A model generated the notes under the pieces. It was not told where the DNA came from. It saw only the letters and a list, made by a program, of their open reading frames with translations, and did no database searches. Shown here one piece after another: positions 1 to 7,808 of a DNA stretch of 25,726 nucleotides; within the stretch, counting starts at the first letter, position 1; every line of letters starts with the position of its first letter. The stretch comes from an uncultured Limosilactobacillus sp. (lineage in GTDB: Bacteria; Bacillota; Bacilli; Lactobacillales; Lactobacillaceae). The DNA lies in NCBI RefSeq assembly GCF_934202235.1, contig NZ_CAKPXS010000023.1, forward strand, positions 1-25,726. The letters run 5' to 3'. The translations under genes were made by a program, and so were the position numbers.

Positions 1-126
1 CTAGTAATCTTATATGAACAAAATGGTGAGGTTTTTGAACAACAGCCAATTGGTCATATCGATAGTGATGTTAGTTTCTTCAGTAAGTTAGGATCAGCCG
101 ATGTTACCTTTCGGCTTAAGGCCTAG
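1..126 (+). CDS. C-terminal fragment of a protein, possibly cyclophilin-like fold
   Basis: Frame 1 is open from the window edge to a TAG at 124-126, giving 41 residues that end in SADVTFRLKA. The start lies outside the window. The pattern of a hydrophobic strand (LVILYE), a Gly-His-Ile turn and a terminal DVTF strand resembles the last two strands of small cyclophilin-fold proteins, a family also represented by the intact gene at 2264. That resemblance is from memory and weak. The stop lies 39 bases before the next gene, so the two may be co-transcribed. The frame looks real; the family is uncertain. Confidence 0.45.
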   Translation, partial: LVILYEQNGEVFEQQPIGHIDSDVSFFSKLGSADVTFRLKA

Positions 127-165
127 GAGTGAAATATAAATTCATCCTAGAAAGGGGAAGTCAAG

Positions 166-933
166 ATGGCAGATGTAAAATATGACTTTACAGGAAAAGT
201 TGTCATTGTTACTGGTGCGCGAACTGGAATTGGTCTTTCGGCAGCACAAAAGTTTGCTCAAGCGGGAGCGGCGGTTGTATTAGCTGGTCATCATGAACCG
301 AAGGATGAAGCAGCTGATTTACGGAAGCAAGGCTATAAGGCGGAATCCTTTGCGGTTGATGTGGCTAAAGAAGATCAAGTGCAACAAATGGTGGAATTTA
401 CTGTTGAAAAATTTGGTCGGTTAGACTTTGCATATAACAATGCTGGGATTCAAAGCCCAATTACTAACACGGCCGACTTGGCTTTAGATGAGTATGAAAA
501 AGTAATGAATACTAATCTTAAAGGTGTCTTCCTCTGTATGAAATATGAATTACGTCAGATGGCTAAACAAAACGAAGGCGGGAAGATAGTTAACTGCTCT
601 TCAATGGGTGGCTTAGTTGGTTTACCGGGAAGAAGTGCCTACCATGCTTCAAAACATGGTGTTCTAGGAATGACTAAGAGCACTGCCTTGGAATATGCTG
701 ATCAAGGAATTAACGTTAATGCAGTTTGTCCGGGGGTTATTCACACACCAATGGTTGACCGAATGATGAAGACGGAAAAGCATGCGATGGATGAATATAT
801 CCGGGACATTCCGGAAGGTCGGTTGGCTGAGCCGGGTGAGATTGCCGATGCTGTTCTTTTCCTCTGCTCTGATGCAGCAAGCTATATTGTTGGCCAGGCC
901 TTGGCTGTTGATGGTGGTTACACAATTCACTAG
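166..933 (+). CDS. Short-chain dehydrogenase/reductase (classical SDR)
   Basis: A 255-residue cytoplasmic NAD(P)-dependent oxidoreductase of the classical SDR family, which reduces or oxidises carbonyl/alcohol pairs; the substrate is unknown. The nucleotide-binding motif TGARTGIG lies at about residues 17-24, the structural NNAG at about 91-94, the catalytic Ser in NCSSMGG at about 145, and the catalytic pair in YHASK at about 158-162. The PG motif after the active site (VCPGVIHTPM) and the C-terminal VDGGYT are also typical. Length is normal. GGGGAAG about 7 bases upstream supports this ATG. The stop codon overlaps the ribosome site of the cupin gene (TAGGAGG), so the two form a tight operon and may act on the same compound. 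There is no obvious Asp or Arg cofactor marker, so NADH versus NADPH is not called. Confidence 0.9.
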   Translation: MADVKYDFTGKVVIVTGARTGIGLSAAQKFAQAGAAVVLAGHHEPKDEAADLRKQGYKAESFAVDVAKEDQVQQMVEFTVEKFGRLDFAYNNAGIQSPITNTADLALDEYEKVMNTNLKGVFLCMKYELRQMAKQNEGGKIVNCSSMGGLVGLPGRSAYHASKHGVLGMTKSTALEYADQGINVNAVCPGVIHTPMVDRMMKTEKHAMDEYIRDIPEGRLAEPGEIADAVLFLCSDAASYIVGQALAVDGGYTIH

Positions 934-941
934 GAGGCAAA

Positions 942-1340
942 ATGATGGCTAAAGATAATTTATTTGGAATTGGTGAGCAGAATCCCTTTGGACAATACTT
1001 TACTGGTGAAACTTATCGTCATCCTTTGGTAAAAAAAGAAGGTAATATTAATGTTGGTGTAAGTAATATCACCTTTACTCCTGGTGCTCGGACTAACTGG
1101 CATATTCATCATGATGGTTACCAGATCTTGCTGGTCACTTCTGGAAAAGGTTGGTATCAGGAGGCGGGTAAACCAGCTCGCACATTAAAGGCTGGCGACC
1201 GTGTAGTAATTCCAGAAGGGGTTAAACATTGGCATGGTGCTGCCAAGGATAGCTGGTTTAGTCATGTTTCAATTACTGCTGGAACCAGTGAATGGTTGGA
1301 ACCGGTCAATGAGCAAGAATATTTGAAACTTGATAGATAG
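942..1340 (+). CDS. Single-domain cupin, (R)-mandelonitrile-lyase-like
   Basis: A 132-residue small metal-binding beta-barrel protein. Cupin motif 1 is PGARTNWHIHHDGYQ with candidate metal ligands His54, His56 and Gln61; cupin motif 2 is PEGVKHWHGAA with His98. The order TPGARTxWHxH, GKGW, GD, KHWHGA closely follows the small cupins annotated as (R)-mandelonitrile (hydroxynitrile) lyases, typified by the Granulicella enzyme as I recall it. That annotation comes from a few characterised members; here the role is more likely metal-dependent handling of a reactive carbonyl or peroxide. It is translationally linked to the upstream SDR: an AGGAGG overlaps that gene's stop codon. Two adjacent ATGs (942 and 945) could both start; the first is chosen by position. 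Confidence 0.85.
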   Translation: MMAKDNLFGIGEQNPFGQYFTGETYRHPLVKKEGNINVGVSNITFTPGARTNWHIHHDGYQILLVTSGKGWYQEAGKPARTLKAGDRVVIPEGVKHWHGAAKDSWFSHVSITAGTSEWLEPVNEQEYLKLDR

Positions 1341-1359
1341 TATCAACTAATAGTTGATA
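1341..1359. promoter_or_regulatory. 19-bp perfect palindrome, candidate operator (copy 1)
   Basis: TATCAACTA-A-TAGTTGATA is a perfect dyad (9-bp arms, single central A) starting right after the cupin stop and about 100 bases upstream of the SDR at 1457. Its right arm contains TTGATA, usable as a -35, and GATTC follows 18 bases after the palindrome. A second copy with the same arms, the same 19-bp length and GATTC at the same distance lies at 4146-4164, upstream of the permease. The shared layout argues for a dimeric transcription factor acting at both promoters. No regulator gene is in the left part of the window. Confidence 0.6.
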
Positions 1360-1456
1360 TGATGCTAATTCTTTGATGATTCTATTATGCTTGTTGATGA
1401 TTTAAGATTGATAGTGTTGAAAGAGATATAAAAAGTTATTAAGGAGGAACCCGCTT

Positions 1457-2200
1457 ATGGCTGTAAAAGGAAAAGTAGTAGTAATCACAGGTGCATCTTC
1501 AGGAATCGGGGAAGCAACAGCTAAGTTATTAGCCAAGAATGGTGCAATGGTAATGCTTGGTGCTCGTCGTGAAGACCGACTTTACAAGATTGCTGATGAA
1601 ATTAACGTTAATGGTGGACGGGCAGATTTCCGAACGGTTGACGTTACTAAACCAGAAGAAGTCGAAGCATTAGTAAAAGCCGCTCAAGATAGTTTTGGTA
1701 AAGTTGACGTTATCTTTAATAACGCCGGAATCATGCCAAATTCTCCAATGAGTGCAATTCGGACCGATGAATGGAACAAGATGATTGACGTTAATATCAA
1801 GGGTGTCCTGAATGGAATTGCTGCGGTAATGCCAATTTTCACTGCCCAAAAGCATGGTCATATTATTACCACTTCATCCGTTGCGGGATTGAAGAATTAT
1901 GTTGGTTCTGGAGTTTATGGTGCGACTAAGTTTGCCGTTAAGAACGCGATGGAAGTTACCCGGATGGAAAGTGCCAATGAAGGCACGAATATTCGGACCA
2001 CCACCCTGTATCCAGCGGCAATTAATACCGAATTGCTTGACCACATCGGTGATGAAAAGACTGCTTCAAACATGAAGAACTTCTACAAGCAACACGGAAT
2101 TTCACCAGACGCTATTGCCCGGGTGGTCAACTTTGCCATTGATCAACCGGAAGATGTTGATATTTCCGAATTTACCATTTACCCAACAAACCAAGCATAA
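1457..2200 (+). CDS. Short-chain dehydrogenase/reductase (YdfG-like SDR)
   Basis: A 247-residue cytoplasmic oxidoreductase. TGASSGIG at about residues 12-19 is the cofactor loop; GARRxDRL at about 35-42 has the Arg residues that usually favour NADPH. NNAG lies near 90, the catalytic Ser in TTSSVAG near 141, and YGATK near 154-158 gives the catalytic Tyr and Lys. The family includes broad-specificity reductases for 3-hydroxy acids and aldehydes; the substrate here is unknown. A consensus AAGGAGG about 10 bases upstream fixes the start. It is a separate unit from the first SDR: 116 bases with the palindromic operator lie in front, and a rho-independent terminator follows. The second SDR is clearly a different subfamily from the one at 166, not a recent duplicate. 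Confidence 0.9.
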   Translation: MAVKGKVVVITGASSGIGEATAKLLAKNGAMVMLGARREDRLYKIADEINVNGGRADFRTVDVTKPEEVEALVKAAQDSFGKVDVIFNNAGIMPNSPMSAIRTDEWNKMIDVNIKGVLNGIAAVMPIFTAQKHGHIITTSSVAGLKNYVGSGVYGATKFAVKNAMEVTRMESANEGTNIRTTTLYPAAINTELLDHIGDEKTASNMKNFYKQHGISPDAIARVVNFAIDQPEDVDISEFTIYPTNQA

Positions 2201-2211
2201 GATTTAACTTT

Positions 2212-2244
2212 AAGGCTGAGCAAAAAAACTCAACCTTATTTTTC
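2212..2244 (+). terminator. Rho-independent terminator after the second SDR
   Basis: AAGGCTGAG pairs with CTCAACCTT (nine positions, one G-U) around a C-A7 loop and is followed by ATTTTT. It starts 11 bases after the SDR stop and ends about 20 bases before the next gene, so read-through to the cyclophilin-like gene may be partial. Confidence 0.75.
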
Positions 2245-2263
2245 TACAAGGGGGGATTTTAAG

Positions 2264-2683
2264 ATGATTGAGAATCAACATACTTCAACAACCGATAACC
2301 GGGTCACTAAAGTTGAAAAGCCAACTGGAATTAACCTGGTTATTAATGGACAAACATTTTCTGCAGTTTTAAACGATTCACAAGCTGCACAAGCATTAAT
2401 TGATAAATTGCCGTACACAATTACAGCTAGTCAAGGTGCACATGATTACTGTGGCGTCATGGAGCACCTGCCATATGATCAAAATGATGTTCAAGCTGGC
2501 TGGTTTGACGGTGATCTTTCCTTTGATATCAGTGGTGATTGGTTTGCCCTTTTCCTCCGGGGAGCTAATAATGATGCTCGCTACCAAGAAGTGAATTTGG
2601 GTCAACTGGTAAATAAAGAAGATATTGCTAAAATTGCTCAATTACCAGCTACGGTTGATATTACGATTGAGCTGGCTAAGTAA
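2264..2683 (+). CDS. Cyclophilin-like fold protein
   Basis: A 139-residue protein with no signal peptide. The central stretch (VINGQTFSAVLNDSQAAQAL, then LPYTI, GVMEHLP, AGWFDGDLSFDISGDWFALF, and a terminal ATVDITIEL strand) fits the small cyclophilin-like fold families common in lactobacilli. Those proteins share the fold of peptidyl-prolyl isomerases but are not known to share the activity, and their biological role is unclear. They are often found beside SDRs, aldo/keto reductases and hydrolases, as here. The first 20 residues are polar and probably disordered. A G-rich ribosome site (GGGGGG, 8 bases before the ATG) supports the start. The hydrolase gene follows after 10 bases, so the two are probably one operon. 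Confidence 0.75.
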   Translation: MIENQHTSTTDNRVTKVEKPTGINLVINGQTFSAVLNDSQAAQALIDKLPYTITASQGAHDYCGVMEHLPYDQNDVQAGWFDGDLSFDISGDWFALFLRGANNDARYQEVNLGQLVNKEDIAKIAQLPATVDITIELAK

Positions 2684-2693
2684 GGTGATATTA

Positions 2694-3530
2694 ATGAAGA
2701 AATTTCGTATAGTTGGAAGCTTCCTTTTGGGAATAGCTGTTGTTGGCCTTATCTACCAACAAGGAATAATTCATTCCAGCAGTAATAATTTTATCCAATC
2801 AACGACGCCAACTTTATTTTTTCACGGCTGGGGTAGTAGTGCTCACGCTGAACAACATATGGTAAATGCGGCAAAAAAAGCTGGTGTTACTAAGACTATC
2901 GTCCAAGCTAATGTTAATAAGAATGGGCATGTTACTTTAACTGGAAAGATTCCGCGCCATGCTATCAACCCAATCATCATGGTTAATTATGTTGATAATA
3001 AAAATAGTAATTATCACCAAGATGGCAAGTATGCATTAAATGTGATTGAAAAGCTTCAAAATACTTACCACTTTAAACAAATTAACCTCGTTGGGCATTC
3101 AATGGGTAACATGTCGATTAGCTTTTACTTATTAGATAATGCTCAAGATCAAGAATTGCCACAATTAAATAAACAGGTAGCAATCGCTGGTCACTTTGAT
3201 GGGATTAAGGGTCGTGACTTACCAGATAACTTAGATGTAAATTCTCAGACTGGGCAGCCCAATAAGATGACTCCTGCTTATCGGCAATTACTAGGTTTAC
3301 GTAATACTTACCCGCAATCAGCTAGAGTACTAAATATGTATGGTGATATTGGTAATGGATCAGATGGTGCTGTAACTAATGATTCATCCAGAACAATGCG
3401 CTATTTAGTTGCTGACCGTGCTGCATCTTACCAGGAAAAAAAGCTTACTGGTAAGCAAGCTCAACATAGTAAGTTGCACAGTGATCGGGCTGTTGATCGG
3501 GCATTGATAAACTTTTTATGGGCAAAATAG
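2694..3530 (+). CDS. Membrane-anchored alpha/beta hydrolase (DUF915-type)
   Basis: A 278-residue serine hydrolase predicted on the outer face of the membrane. The reading frame is open from 2625, but the ATG at 2694 is preferred: it follows GGTGA, lies just past the upstream stop, and begins MKKFRIVGSFLLGIAVVGL, a clear signal anchor. The oxyanion region is FHGWGSS; the nucleophile is the Ser of VGHSMGN. DGAVTNDSS probably carries the acid, and the His in the QHSKLHSD stretch completes the triad. This matches the DUF915 family of lactobacillus hydrolases, which are extracellular or membrane-bound esterase-like proteins of unknown substrate. It probably shares a transcript with the cyclophilin-like gene and the PEBP gene 16 bases downstream. 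Family is confident; substrate is not. Confidence 0.85.
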   Translation: MKKFRIVGSFLLGIAVVGLIYQQGIIHSSSNNFIQSTTPTLFFHGWGSSAHAEQHMVNAAKKAGVTKTIVQANVNKNGHVTLTGKIPRHAINPIIMVNYVDNKNSNYHQDGKYALNVIEKLQNTYHFKQINLVGHSMGNMSISFYLLDNAQDQELPQLNKQVAIAGHFDGIKGRDLPDNLDVNSQTGQPNKMTPAYRQLLGLRNTYPQSARVLNMYGDIGNGSDGAVTNDSSRTMRYLVADRAASYQEKKLTGKQAQHSKLHSDRAVDRALINFLWAK

Positions 3531-3546
3531 AAGGGAGAATCAGCAA

Positions 3547-4041
3547 ATGAAGTTAAATGTTCCAGTAACCAAAGATGGGTATTTACCGGATAAGTATTCC
3601 AAATATTCTAAAATCAAGAAGGATGGTCAACCAGTAATTTCATTTCCAATTGAAATTGCAGATATTCCCCAAACAGCTAATTATTTAGCATTATCATTAA
3701 TTGATTATGATGCGGTTCCACGAACAGGCTTTCCCTTTATTCATTGGCTGGCTGCTAACCTGCCCGTCAAAAATATTGATGAAGATTTCAGTAGCGTCTT
3801 TGACGGACCACAAGGAATGAATACTTGGGCTTCACGGTTTTACGATGAAGATGACGAATATGTAACGAGTCATTATGCTGGCCCAATGCCACCAGACAAA
3901 CCACACCGGTATACCCTATCTGTCTATGCTTTAAAGCACGCAATGAATATTAAGGATAAGTTTTACTACAATGATTTTCGCGATGAATTGGTAAATAACG
4001 TAGTGGATAAAGCAAAATTATATATTAGAGCACGTGCATAG
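3547..4041 (+). CDS. YbhB/YbcL-type phosphatidylethanolamine-binding (PEBP) protein
   Basis: A 164-residue cytoplasmic protein of the PEBP/Raf-kinase-inhibitor-like family. LIDYDAVP matches the DxD ligand-site motif, HWLAANLP the following strand, and HYAGPMPPDKPHRYTLSVYAL the family signature that closes the anion-binding pocket. The bacterial relatives E. coli YbhB and YbcL have no settled biochemical role; binding of small phosphorylated or carboxylated ligands is suggested by the pocket. GAAGGGAG lies upstream, and the gene sits 16 bases after the hydrolase, closing the operon. A hairpin 60 bases after the stop probably ends transcription. Confidence 0.87.
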   Translation: MKLNVPVTKDGYLPDKYSKYSKIKKDGQPVISFPIEIADIPQTANYLALSLIDYDAVPRTGFPFIHWLAANLPVKNIDEDFSSVFDGPQGMNTWASRFYDEDDEYVTSHYAGPMPPDKPHRYTLSVYALKHAMNIKDKFYYNDFRDELVNNVVDKAKLYIRARA

Positions 4042-4100
4042 CCATTAAAGAGAGATTTAATGAAACTATGATAATAGTTTAAAAAACGGTAATAAGAACT

Positions 4101-4132
4101 AAAGGTCAGCAAAAAGAAAAATGCTGGCCTTT
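4101..4132. terminator. Hairpin, probable weak terminator
   Basis: AAAGGTCAGC pairs with GCTGGCCTTT (one G-U) around an A-rich 12-base loop. On the + strand only a short T stretch ends the stem and no T-run follows, so termination may be weak. Its place between the PEBP stop and the next operator fits an operon end. Confidence 0.45.
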
Positions 4133-4145
4133 AATGTTGAATTGG

Positions 4146-4164
4146 TATCAACCTTTAGTTGATA
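4146..4164. promoter_or_regulatory. 19-bp palindrome, candidate operator (copy 2)
   Basis: TATCAAC-CTTTA-GTTGATA has the same 7-bp outer arms and total length as the palindrome at 1341-1359, with an unpaired centre. GATTC follows at the same 18-base distance in both. It precedes the permease start by about 90 bases. Shared arms plus shared spacing to a downstream pentamer suggest the same regulator controls the permease/aldo-keto-reductase unit and the second SDR. Confidence 0.6.
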
Positions 4165-4252
4165 AGTAACTAAAAAGATGGCGATTCAAATAATGATAAA
4201 AGGGAAAGATAATAAGAATAGAAATCGAAATGTGAAGGGAAGAGTATGATTA

Positions 4253-5635
4253 ATGGTTAAGAATGTTGAAAGAATATTACTGGCCTTGCTGGTCGTTGTT
4301 AGTATCCTAAATCTAATCTTTGCGAATGAATTAGCAGGTGGATTGGCGATTATTTCTCTGTTAGTCCTAATTTGCGGCTTTCATCATCTGAGTAGTGCAT
4401 TTAAATGGGCAACGGGAATCTTCTTCGTCCTAGGATTATTAATTGCCGGATTTAATCACTTTTCACTATCAGTGGTAGTTAACGCAATTAATTCGATGGA
4501 TAGCCTGATTGTACTATTAATTGTTATGCAGTTGTTTACGATCCCGATTGCTGTGGGACGGTACCAAAATTCAATTGTGACGCTAGTTAACGGTAAGCTA
4601 CCGACTAATCGGAGTTTATTTGGCTTCACGATGGTAATTACTTTCTTGTTATCTAGTATTCTTTCAATGGGAACTGTGCCAATCATTTACTCCATTTTAG
4701 GACCAACGATCAAACAACGTCTGGGGAAAGATTATAATTACTTCTCCTCAGTTGCTATTAGTCGTTCCTTTACTTTAGGGACGTTGTGGGCACCAGGAGC
4801 TGCAACAATTTTCTTAATTAGTACAATTACTCATGTATCTTTACAAAAACTTTTTGTTCCGAGTTTTGTCTTAGGGCTATTAGGCTTATTGTTAGCTTGG
4901 TTAATCGAATTGTATACTTCTCCGGTAGAGGGAAAAAAGGACAACCTTAGCATAAAACGAGAACATGCTGGACATGCACTAATGCAGGTTCTTCAAATTG
5001 CTTTAGCGGTTGCTATTTTGTTGGTAATTGCTTTTGTGTTAATCGACCTTAAAATTGGTGAAGCAATGATTGATGTTGCATTAGCTGGGTTAGTTGTTAT
5101 TCTCATTTGGCTAGCAGCATTACAAGTTAATGATCTTCATCATCAACGAACCATTAAAGCAGGCAAGGAGTACCTTCAAAATGGATTATTACGCGGTGGC
5201 AGTTTAGCACCTTTCTTTGTTGCAATTGGTCTATTTTCAAACGTCTTTGAACATTCACAGGTATCTAAAACGATTGCTCAAACTTTGACACCTTATATTG
5301 TGCACTTATCATGGGGTGCGCTCATCCTAATTCCATTATTGGTTGTATTACTATCTTTAGTTGGGGTACACCCACTTGCCTCAGTTACTTTATTAGGACA
5401 GGTAATGATGGGAATCAATTTACCATTTAATGCTTTAGCAATTGCTCTTGGCTTGAATATTGGTAGTGTTCTCGCATACATGATGTCACCATTTGCGGGT
5501 ATCGTAGTGGTAATTGCTAATATCCTCGGTGTTAGTTCAGCAACGGTTTCATTAAAGTGGAACGGAAAATATTGTACAGGATTATTTGTTTTGAGTTTAG
5601 TCTTTATTATCATTTATACACTAATTTTTTCTTAA
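4253..5635 (+). CDS. Polytopic membrane permease of uncertain family (ion-transporter-like)
   Basis: A 460-residue, very hydrophobic protein with roughly 12 predicted membrane segments and a short charged loop in the middle (about residues 225-240, SPVEGKKDNLSIKREHAGH). The two halves look related in layout: each has a Gly/Ser/Pro-rich segment (RSFTLGTLWAPGAATIF near 173-190; NIGSVLAYMMSPFAG near 400-415), as in anion and dicarboxylate permeases of the ion-transporter superfamily, where such re-entrant hairpins bind substrate. I do not recognise a specific family. The ATG at 4253 follows GAAGGGAAGAG; an ATG at 4246 hits a stop after four codons. It is co-oriented with the aldo/keto reductase 15 bases downstream and carries the second palindromic operator upstream, so it may import or export a compound handled by the reductase. 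Confidence 0.7.
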   Translation: MVKNVERILLALLVVVSILNLIFANELAGGLAIISLLVLICGFHHLSSAFKWATGIFFVLGLLIAGFNHFSLSVVVNAINSMDSLIVLLIVMQLFTIPIAVGRYQNSIVTLVNGKLPTNRSLFGFTMVITFLLSSILSMGTVPIIYSILGPTIKQRLGKDYNYFSSVAISRSFTLGTLWAPGAATIFLISTITHVSLQKLFVPSFVLGLLGLLLAWLIELYTSPVEGKKDNLSIKREHAGHALMQVLQIALAVAILLVIAFVLIDLKIGEAMIDVALAGLVVILIWLAALQVNDLHHQRTIKAGKEYLQNGLLRGGSLAPFFVAIGLFSNVFEHSQVSKTIAQTLTPYIVHLSWGALILIPLLVVLLSLVGVHPLASVTLLGQVMMGINLPFNALAIALGLNIGSVLAYMMSPFAGIVVVIANILGVSSATVSLKWNGKYCTGLFVLSLVFIIIYTLIFS

Positions 5636-5650
5636 TAGAAGGTGGAATGA

Positions 5651-6473
5651 ATGGAATATATTGAATTTAATAATGGAATAAAGATGCCCTTACTAGGTTT
5701 TGGTACTTATCGAATTGCACCTTACGCCACACAACAAGCGGTTAGTAAAGCAATTAAAATTGGATATCAAAGTATTGATACGGCCCAACTTTATGGGAAC
5801 GAAGCCGGTGTTGGTAAGGCAATTAATGAAAGTAGTTATTCTCGCGATCACTTTTTCATTACGTCAAAGGTAAAGACAAGTGGATATAGGGCAACGAGGC
5901 AAAGTATTGACCTTTCCTTGCAAAGAGCTGGTTTAGATTACTTTGATTTAATGCTGATTCATTGGCCGATGGGGAAAGATTTGGATACTTATCGGGCATT
6001 AGAAGAGGCATATCAAGCAGGAAAATTACGGTCAATTGGGGTTAGCAATTTTAATCATCAACAAATCAATGAACTACTAGCAAATTTTGCAACTACTCCG
6101 GTTGTTGATCAGATTGAAACGAGTGTCTATTTACAACAACAAAAAATGCATCGTTATTTAGAAGAACATTATATCATCCATGAATCATGGTCCCCCCTTA
6201 GGAGAAGGTTTACGAACTATGTTTAAAAATAAACAACTTCTCGGCATAGCAGAAAAATACCATAAATCGGTTGCTCAAATAGTGTTACGTTATTTAATTC
6301 AAAATAAGATCATGGTTATTCCGAGTTCAACTAATCCAGTTCATATGCAAGAAAATTTTGATGTTTTTGATTTTTCGTTAACTAATAGTGAATTGGAGCA
6401 AGTTCGTCAATTAGATCGTAAAGAAAGTGTTGTTGGATGGCCAAGTGATATGCTAATGGAACAAGATTATTAA
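5651..6473 (+). pseudogene. Aldo/keto reductase disrupted by a +1 frameshift
   Basis: An NADPH-dependent aldo/keto reductase gene, about 273 codons if repaired. The first frame (to 6226) carries the catalytic tetrad in DTAQLYGNE (Asp, Tyr), SKVKTSG (Lys) and LIHWP (His), plus GVSNFN. The second frame continues the same protein with GEGLRT, then the C-terminal helix SVAQIVLRYLIQN and the cofactor motif VIPSSTNPVHMQEN. The break is at a run of six C at 6192-6197: removing one C gives WSPLGEGLRT, the normal family sequence, in one frame to the stop at 6473. The total of 823 bases is exactly one over a multiple of three. The affected region binds the cofactor, so the truncated product should be inactive. 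A real mutation, a phase-variable tract or a sequencing error would all look the same here. Confidence 0.85.
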
Positions 6474-6477
6474 GATG

Positions 6478-6521
6478 AAAGGCCAGAATTATGTGATTAT
6501 TTAATCATAATTCTAGCCTTT
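6478..6521. terminator. Strong bidirectional-type terminator hairpin
   Basis: A 16-bp stem with one mismatch (AAAGGCCAGAATTATG with CATAATTCTAGCCTTT) and a 12-base AT loop, T-rich on both sides. It begins four bases after the aldo/keto reductase stop, and the convergent antiporter remnant ends about 20 bases to its right, so it can serve both. Confidence 0.72.
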
Positions 6522-6541
6522 TAAATTTTAATTGAATTAAA

Positions 6542-7234
6542 TTAATTCATATATGACTTCAAAACTACCATTTCAGCATTAATAGTTTCACGATATAGTA
6601 AATTATAGTTATTGGTGGTTAGACCTTGTTGCTGGTAGTTATCGGATAAGAAAGTACGTTCTGCTTGAAAAACAACGTAGAATGTATTAAGTGCAGTGTT
6701 AATTTGCTTTTTGGTAGATTCTTCATGTTGTATCATTCGTGTCCATTTGTTCCAAAATTCTTTTAATGTAGTTTGCCCTTTTTGACTTCGTAGATCAAAG
6801 GAAACAGCCTGTTTAACTTCATTTGAGATATTTAGTTGATTTATAACCTTAATGGCATCATCAATCATTTTTTTACGAAGATTATTGATTAAAGCCTCAT
6901 GATGTTTATCAACTTGTTGAGATTTTAATATAAACTGAAAAACAATTGTTGGGATAATCATACTAAGGATGATTAAAGTGCTTTCTGACATTATGATTAA
7001 GCTAAAATCTCGTTGATGAATTTGCTCTTCAGCCATCATAAAGGCTAAAGCAAATGTTACCGAACCATGAATGCCGCCAAAAGCAAAGACTAAAGCATTA
7101 TGTTTTGAATCATGATGAACCAGTCGTGTATATAGATATCTAATAATTAAATTAATAAAGTAAAGGGCAATACCAACTTCGAGCCATTTTAATGAACTAT
7201 AATGAATAGCTGGACTCTTAATTATACGAACCAA
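6542..7234 (-). pseudogene. 5'-truncated CPA1-type Na+/H+ antiporter (NhaP-like)
   Basis: About 230 residues remain of what is usually a protein of 600 or more. What is left is the last membrane helices (EVGIALYFINLIIRYLY; the conserved GGIHGSVTFALAFMMAE helix; TLIILSMIIPTIVFQFIL) and a cytoplasmic helical tail of about 120 residues. The helices holding the ion-binding Asp pair of CPA1 exchangers are gone, so no transport is expected. The apparent start at 7237 is formed by foreign sequence: the opposite strand from about 7235 onward is istB. The break therefore coincides with the IS21 remnant, and the 5' half of the gene was lost by IS insertion followed by deletion or recombination. The exact junction is uncertain by about ten bases. 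Confidence 0.8.
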
Positions 7235-7639
7235 CATATGGCGATTGGGCTAGGAGTTGAGGCTTGTCGGCAGGAAGTTCGAACTTTATTTATTAATTGT
7301 CATGAGTTGATCTTGCGTTTAAAAGCTGCCCAAGTAAAAAATCATTTAGAACGAGTGATGCGAAGGTATGAACGCTACGACTTATTGATTATTGACGAGC
7401 TAGGTTATTTACCAATTACCAGTGATGAAGCTAACTTACTATTCCAATTAATAAATGGCCGTTACGAGCGCAAATCAACGATCATAACGACTAATGTACC
7501 ACTATCAAGTTGGGGAACAGTCTTGCATAACTAAGCTGCGGCAGAAGCGATCTTAGATCGCCTCGTTTATCATGCTCATGTGTTGAAAATCAAAGGGAAG
7601 TTTTATCGATTAGCAACCGCCGAAATCATACATTTTTAA
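7235..7639 (+). pseudogene. istB: istB remnant (IS21 transposition helper ATPase), truncated and with a nonsense codon
   Basis: The fragment encodes the second half of IstB, the AAA+ helper of IS21-family transposases. Walker B is clear (YDLLIIDELGYLP), followed by the sensor-1 region STIITTNVPLSSWG. The N-terminal third, including the Walker A loop, is missing: the sequence joins the antiporter remnant just before AIGLGVEACRQ. At 7532-7534 a TAA replaces what is normally a Ser codon (LHN-stop-AAAEAILDRL); the frame then continues to a normal C-terminal end at 7637-7639. No istA is present. The protein is dead on both counts and the element is not mobile by itself. Confidence 0.85.
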
Positions 7640-7676
7640 ACCGCCATAAAACGACAATTTAAAACCGCCCTTGACA
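7235..7676 (+). mobile_element. IS21-family remnant, right end only
   Basis: This stretch is the istB tail plus the right terminal region. After the istB end there are three related blocks, TAAACCGCC (7637-7645), TAAAACGAC (7647-7655) and TAAAACCGCC (7660-7669), as expected for the multiple transposase-binding repeats at IS21 ends. The likely outer end is TTGACA at 7671-7676, so the inverted end would read TGTCAAGGGCGG, matching the TG...CA ends of the family. The left end and istA are absent. The remnant lies at the boundary between AT-rich sequence on the left and GC-richer sequence starting about 100 bases to the right. Confidence 0.78.
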
Positions 7677-7763
7677 CCTCCTTATTGAACTATCTTCATA
7701 TCATTTTCGCTCGCAATTCTTACCATTGAGATTATACCAAGGTTACTTAGTACGAATGAGCTC

Positions 7764-7808
7764 AGACCTCTGGCGACTGGTTTCACCAGCCGCACAGGGG
7801 TCTTTTTT
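7764..7808. terminator. GC-rich hairpin at the 3' end of the module A regulator
   Basis: AGACCTCTG pairs with CAGGGGTCT (one G-U), with an inner stem CTGG/CCAG. On the + strand it runs straight into T6 (7803-7808), a good terminator for rightward transcription leaving the IS remnant. The T-run overlaps the regulator stop codon. For leftward regulator transcripts the hairpin is present but no T-run follows, so it would act mainly as a 3' stabiliser. Confidence 0.55.

Noticed and set aside
2625..2693. 23-codon extension of the alpha/beta hydrolase
   Set aside because: It lies inside the preceding gene in another frame and would bury the clear signal anchor at MKKFRIVG.
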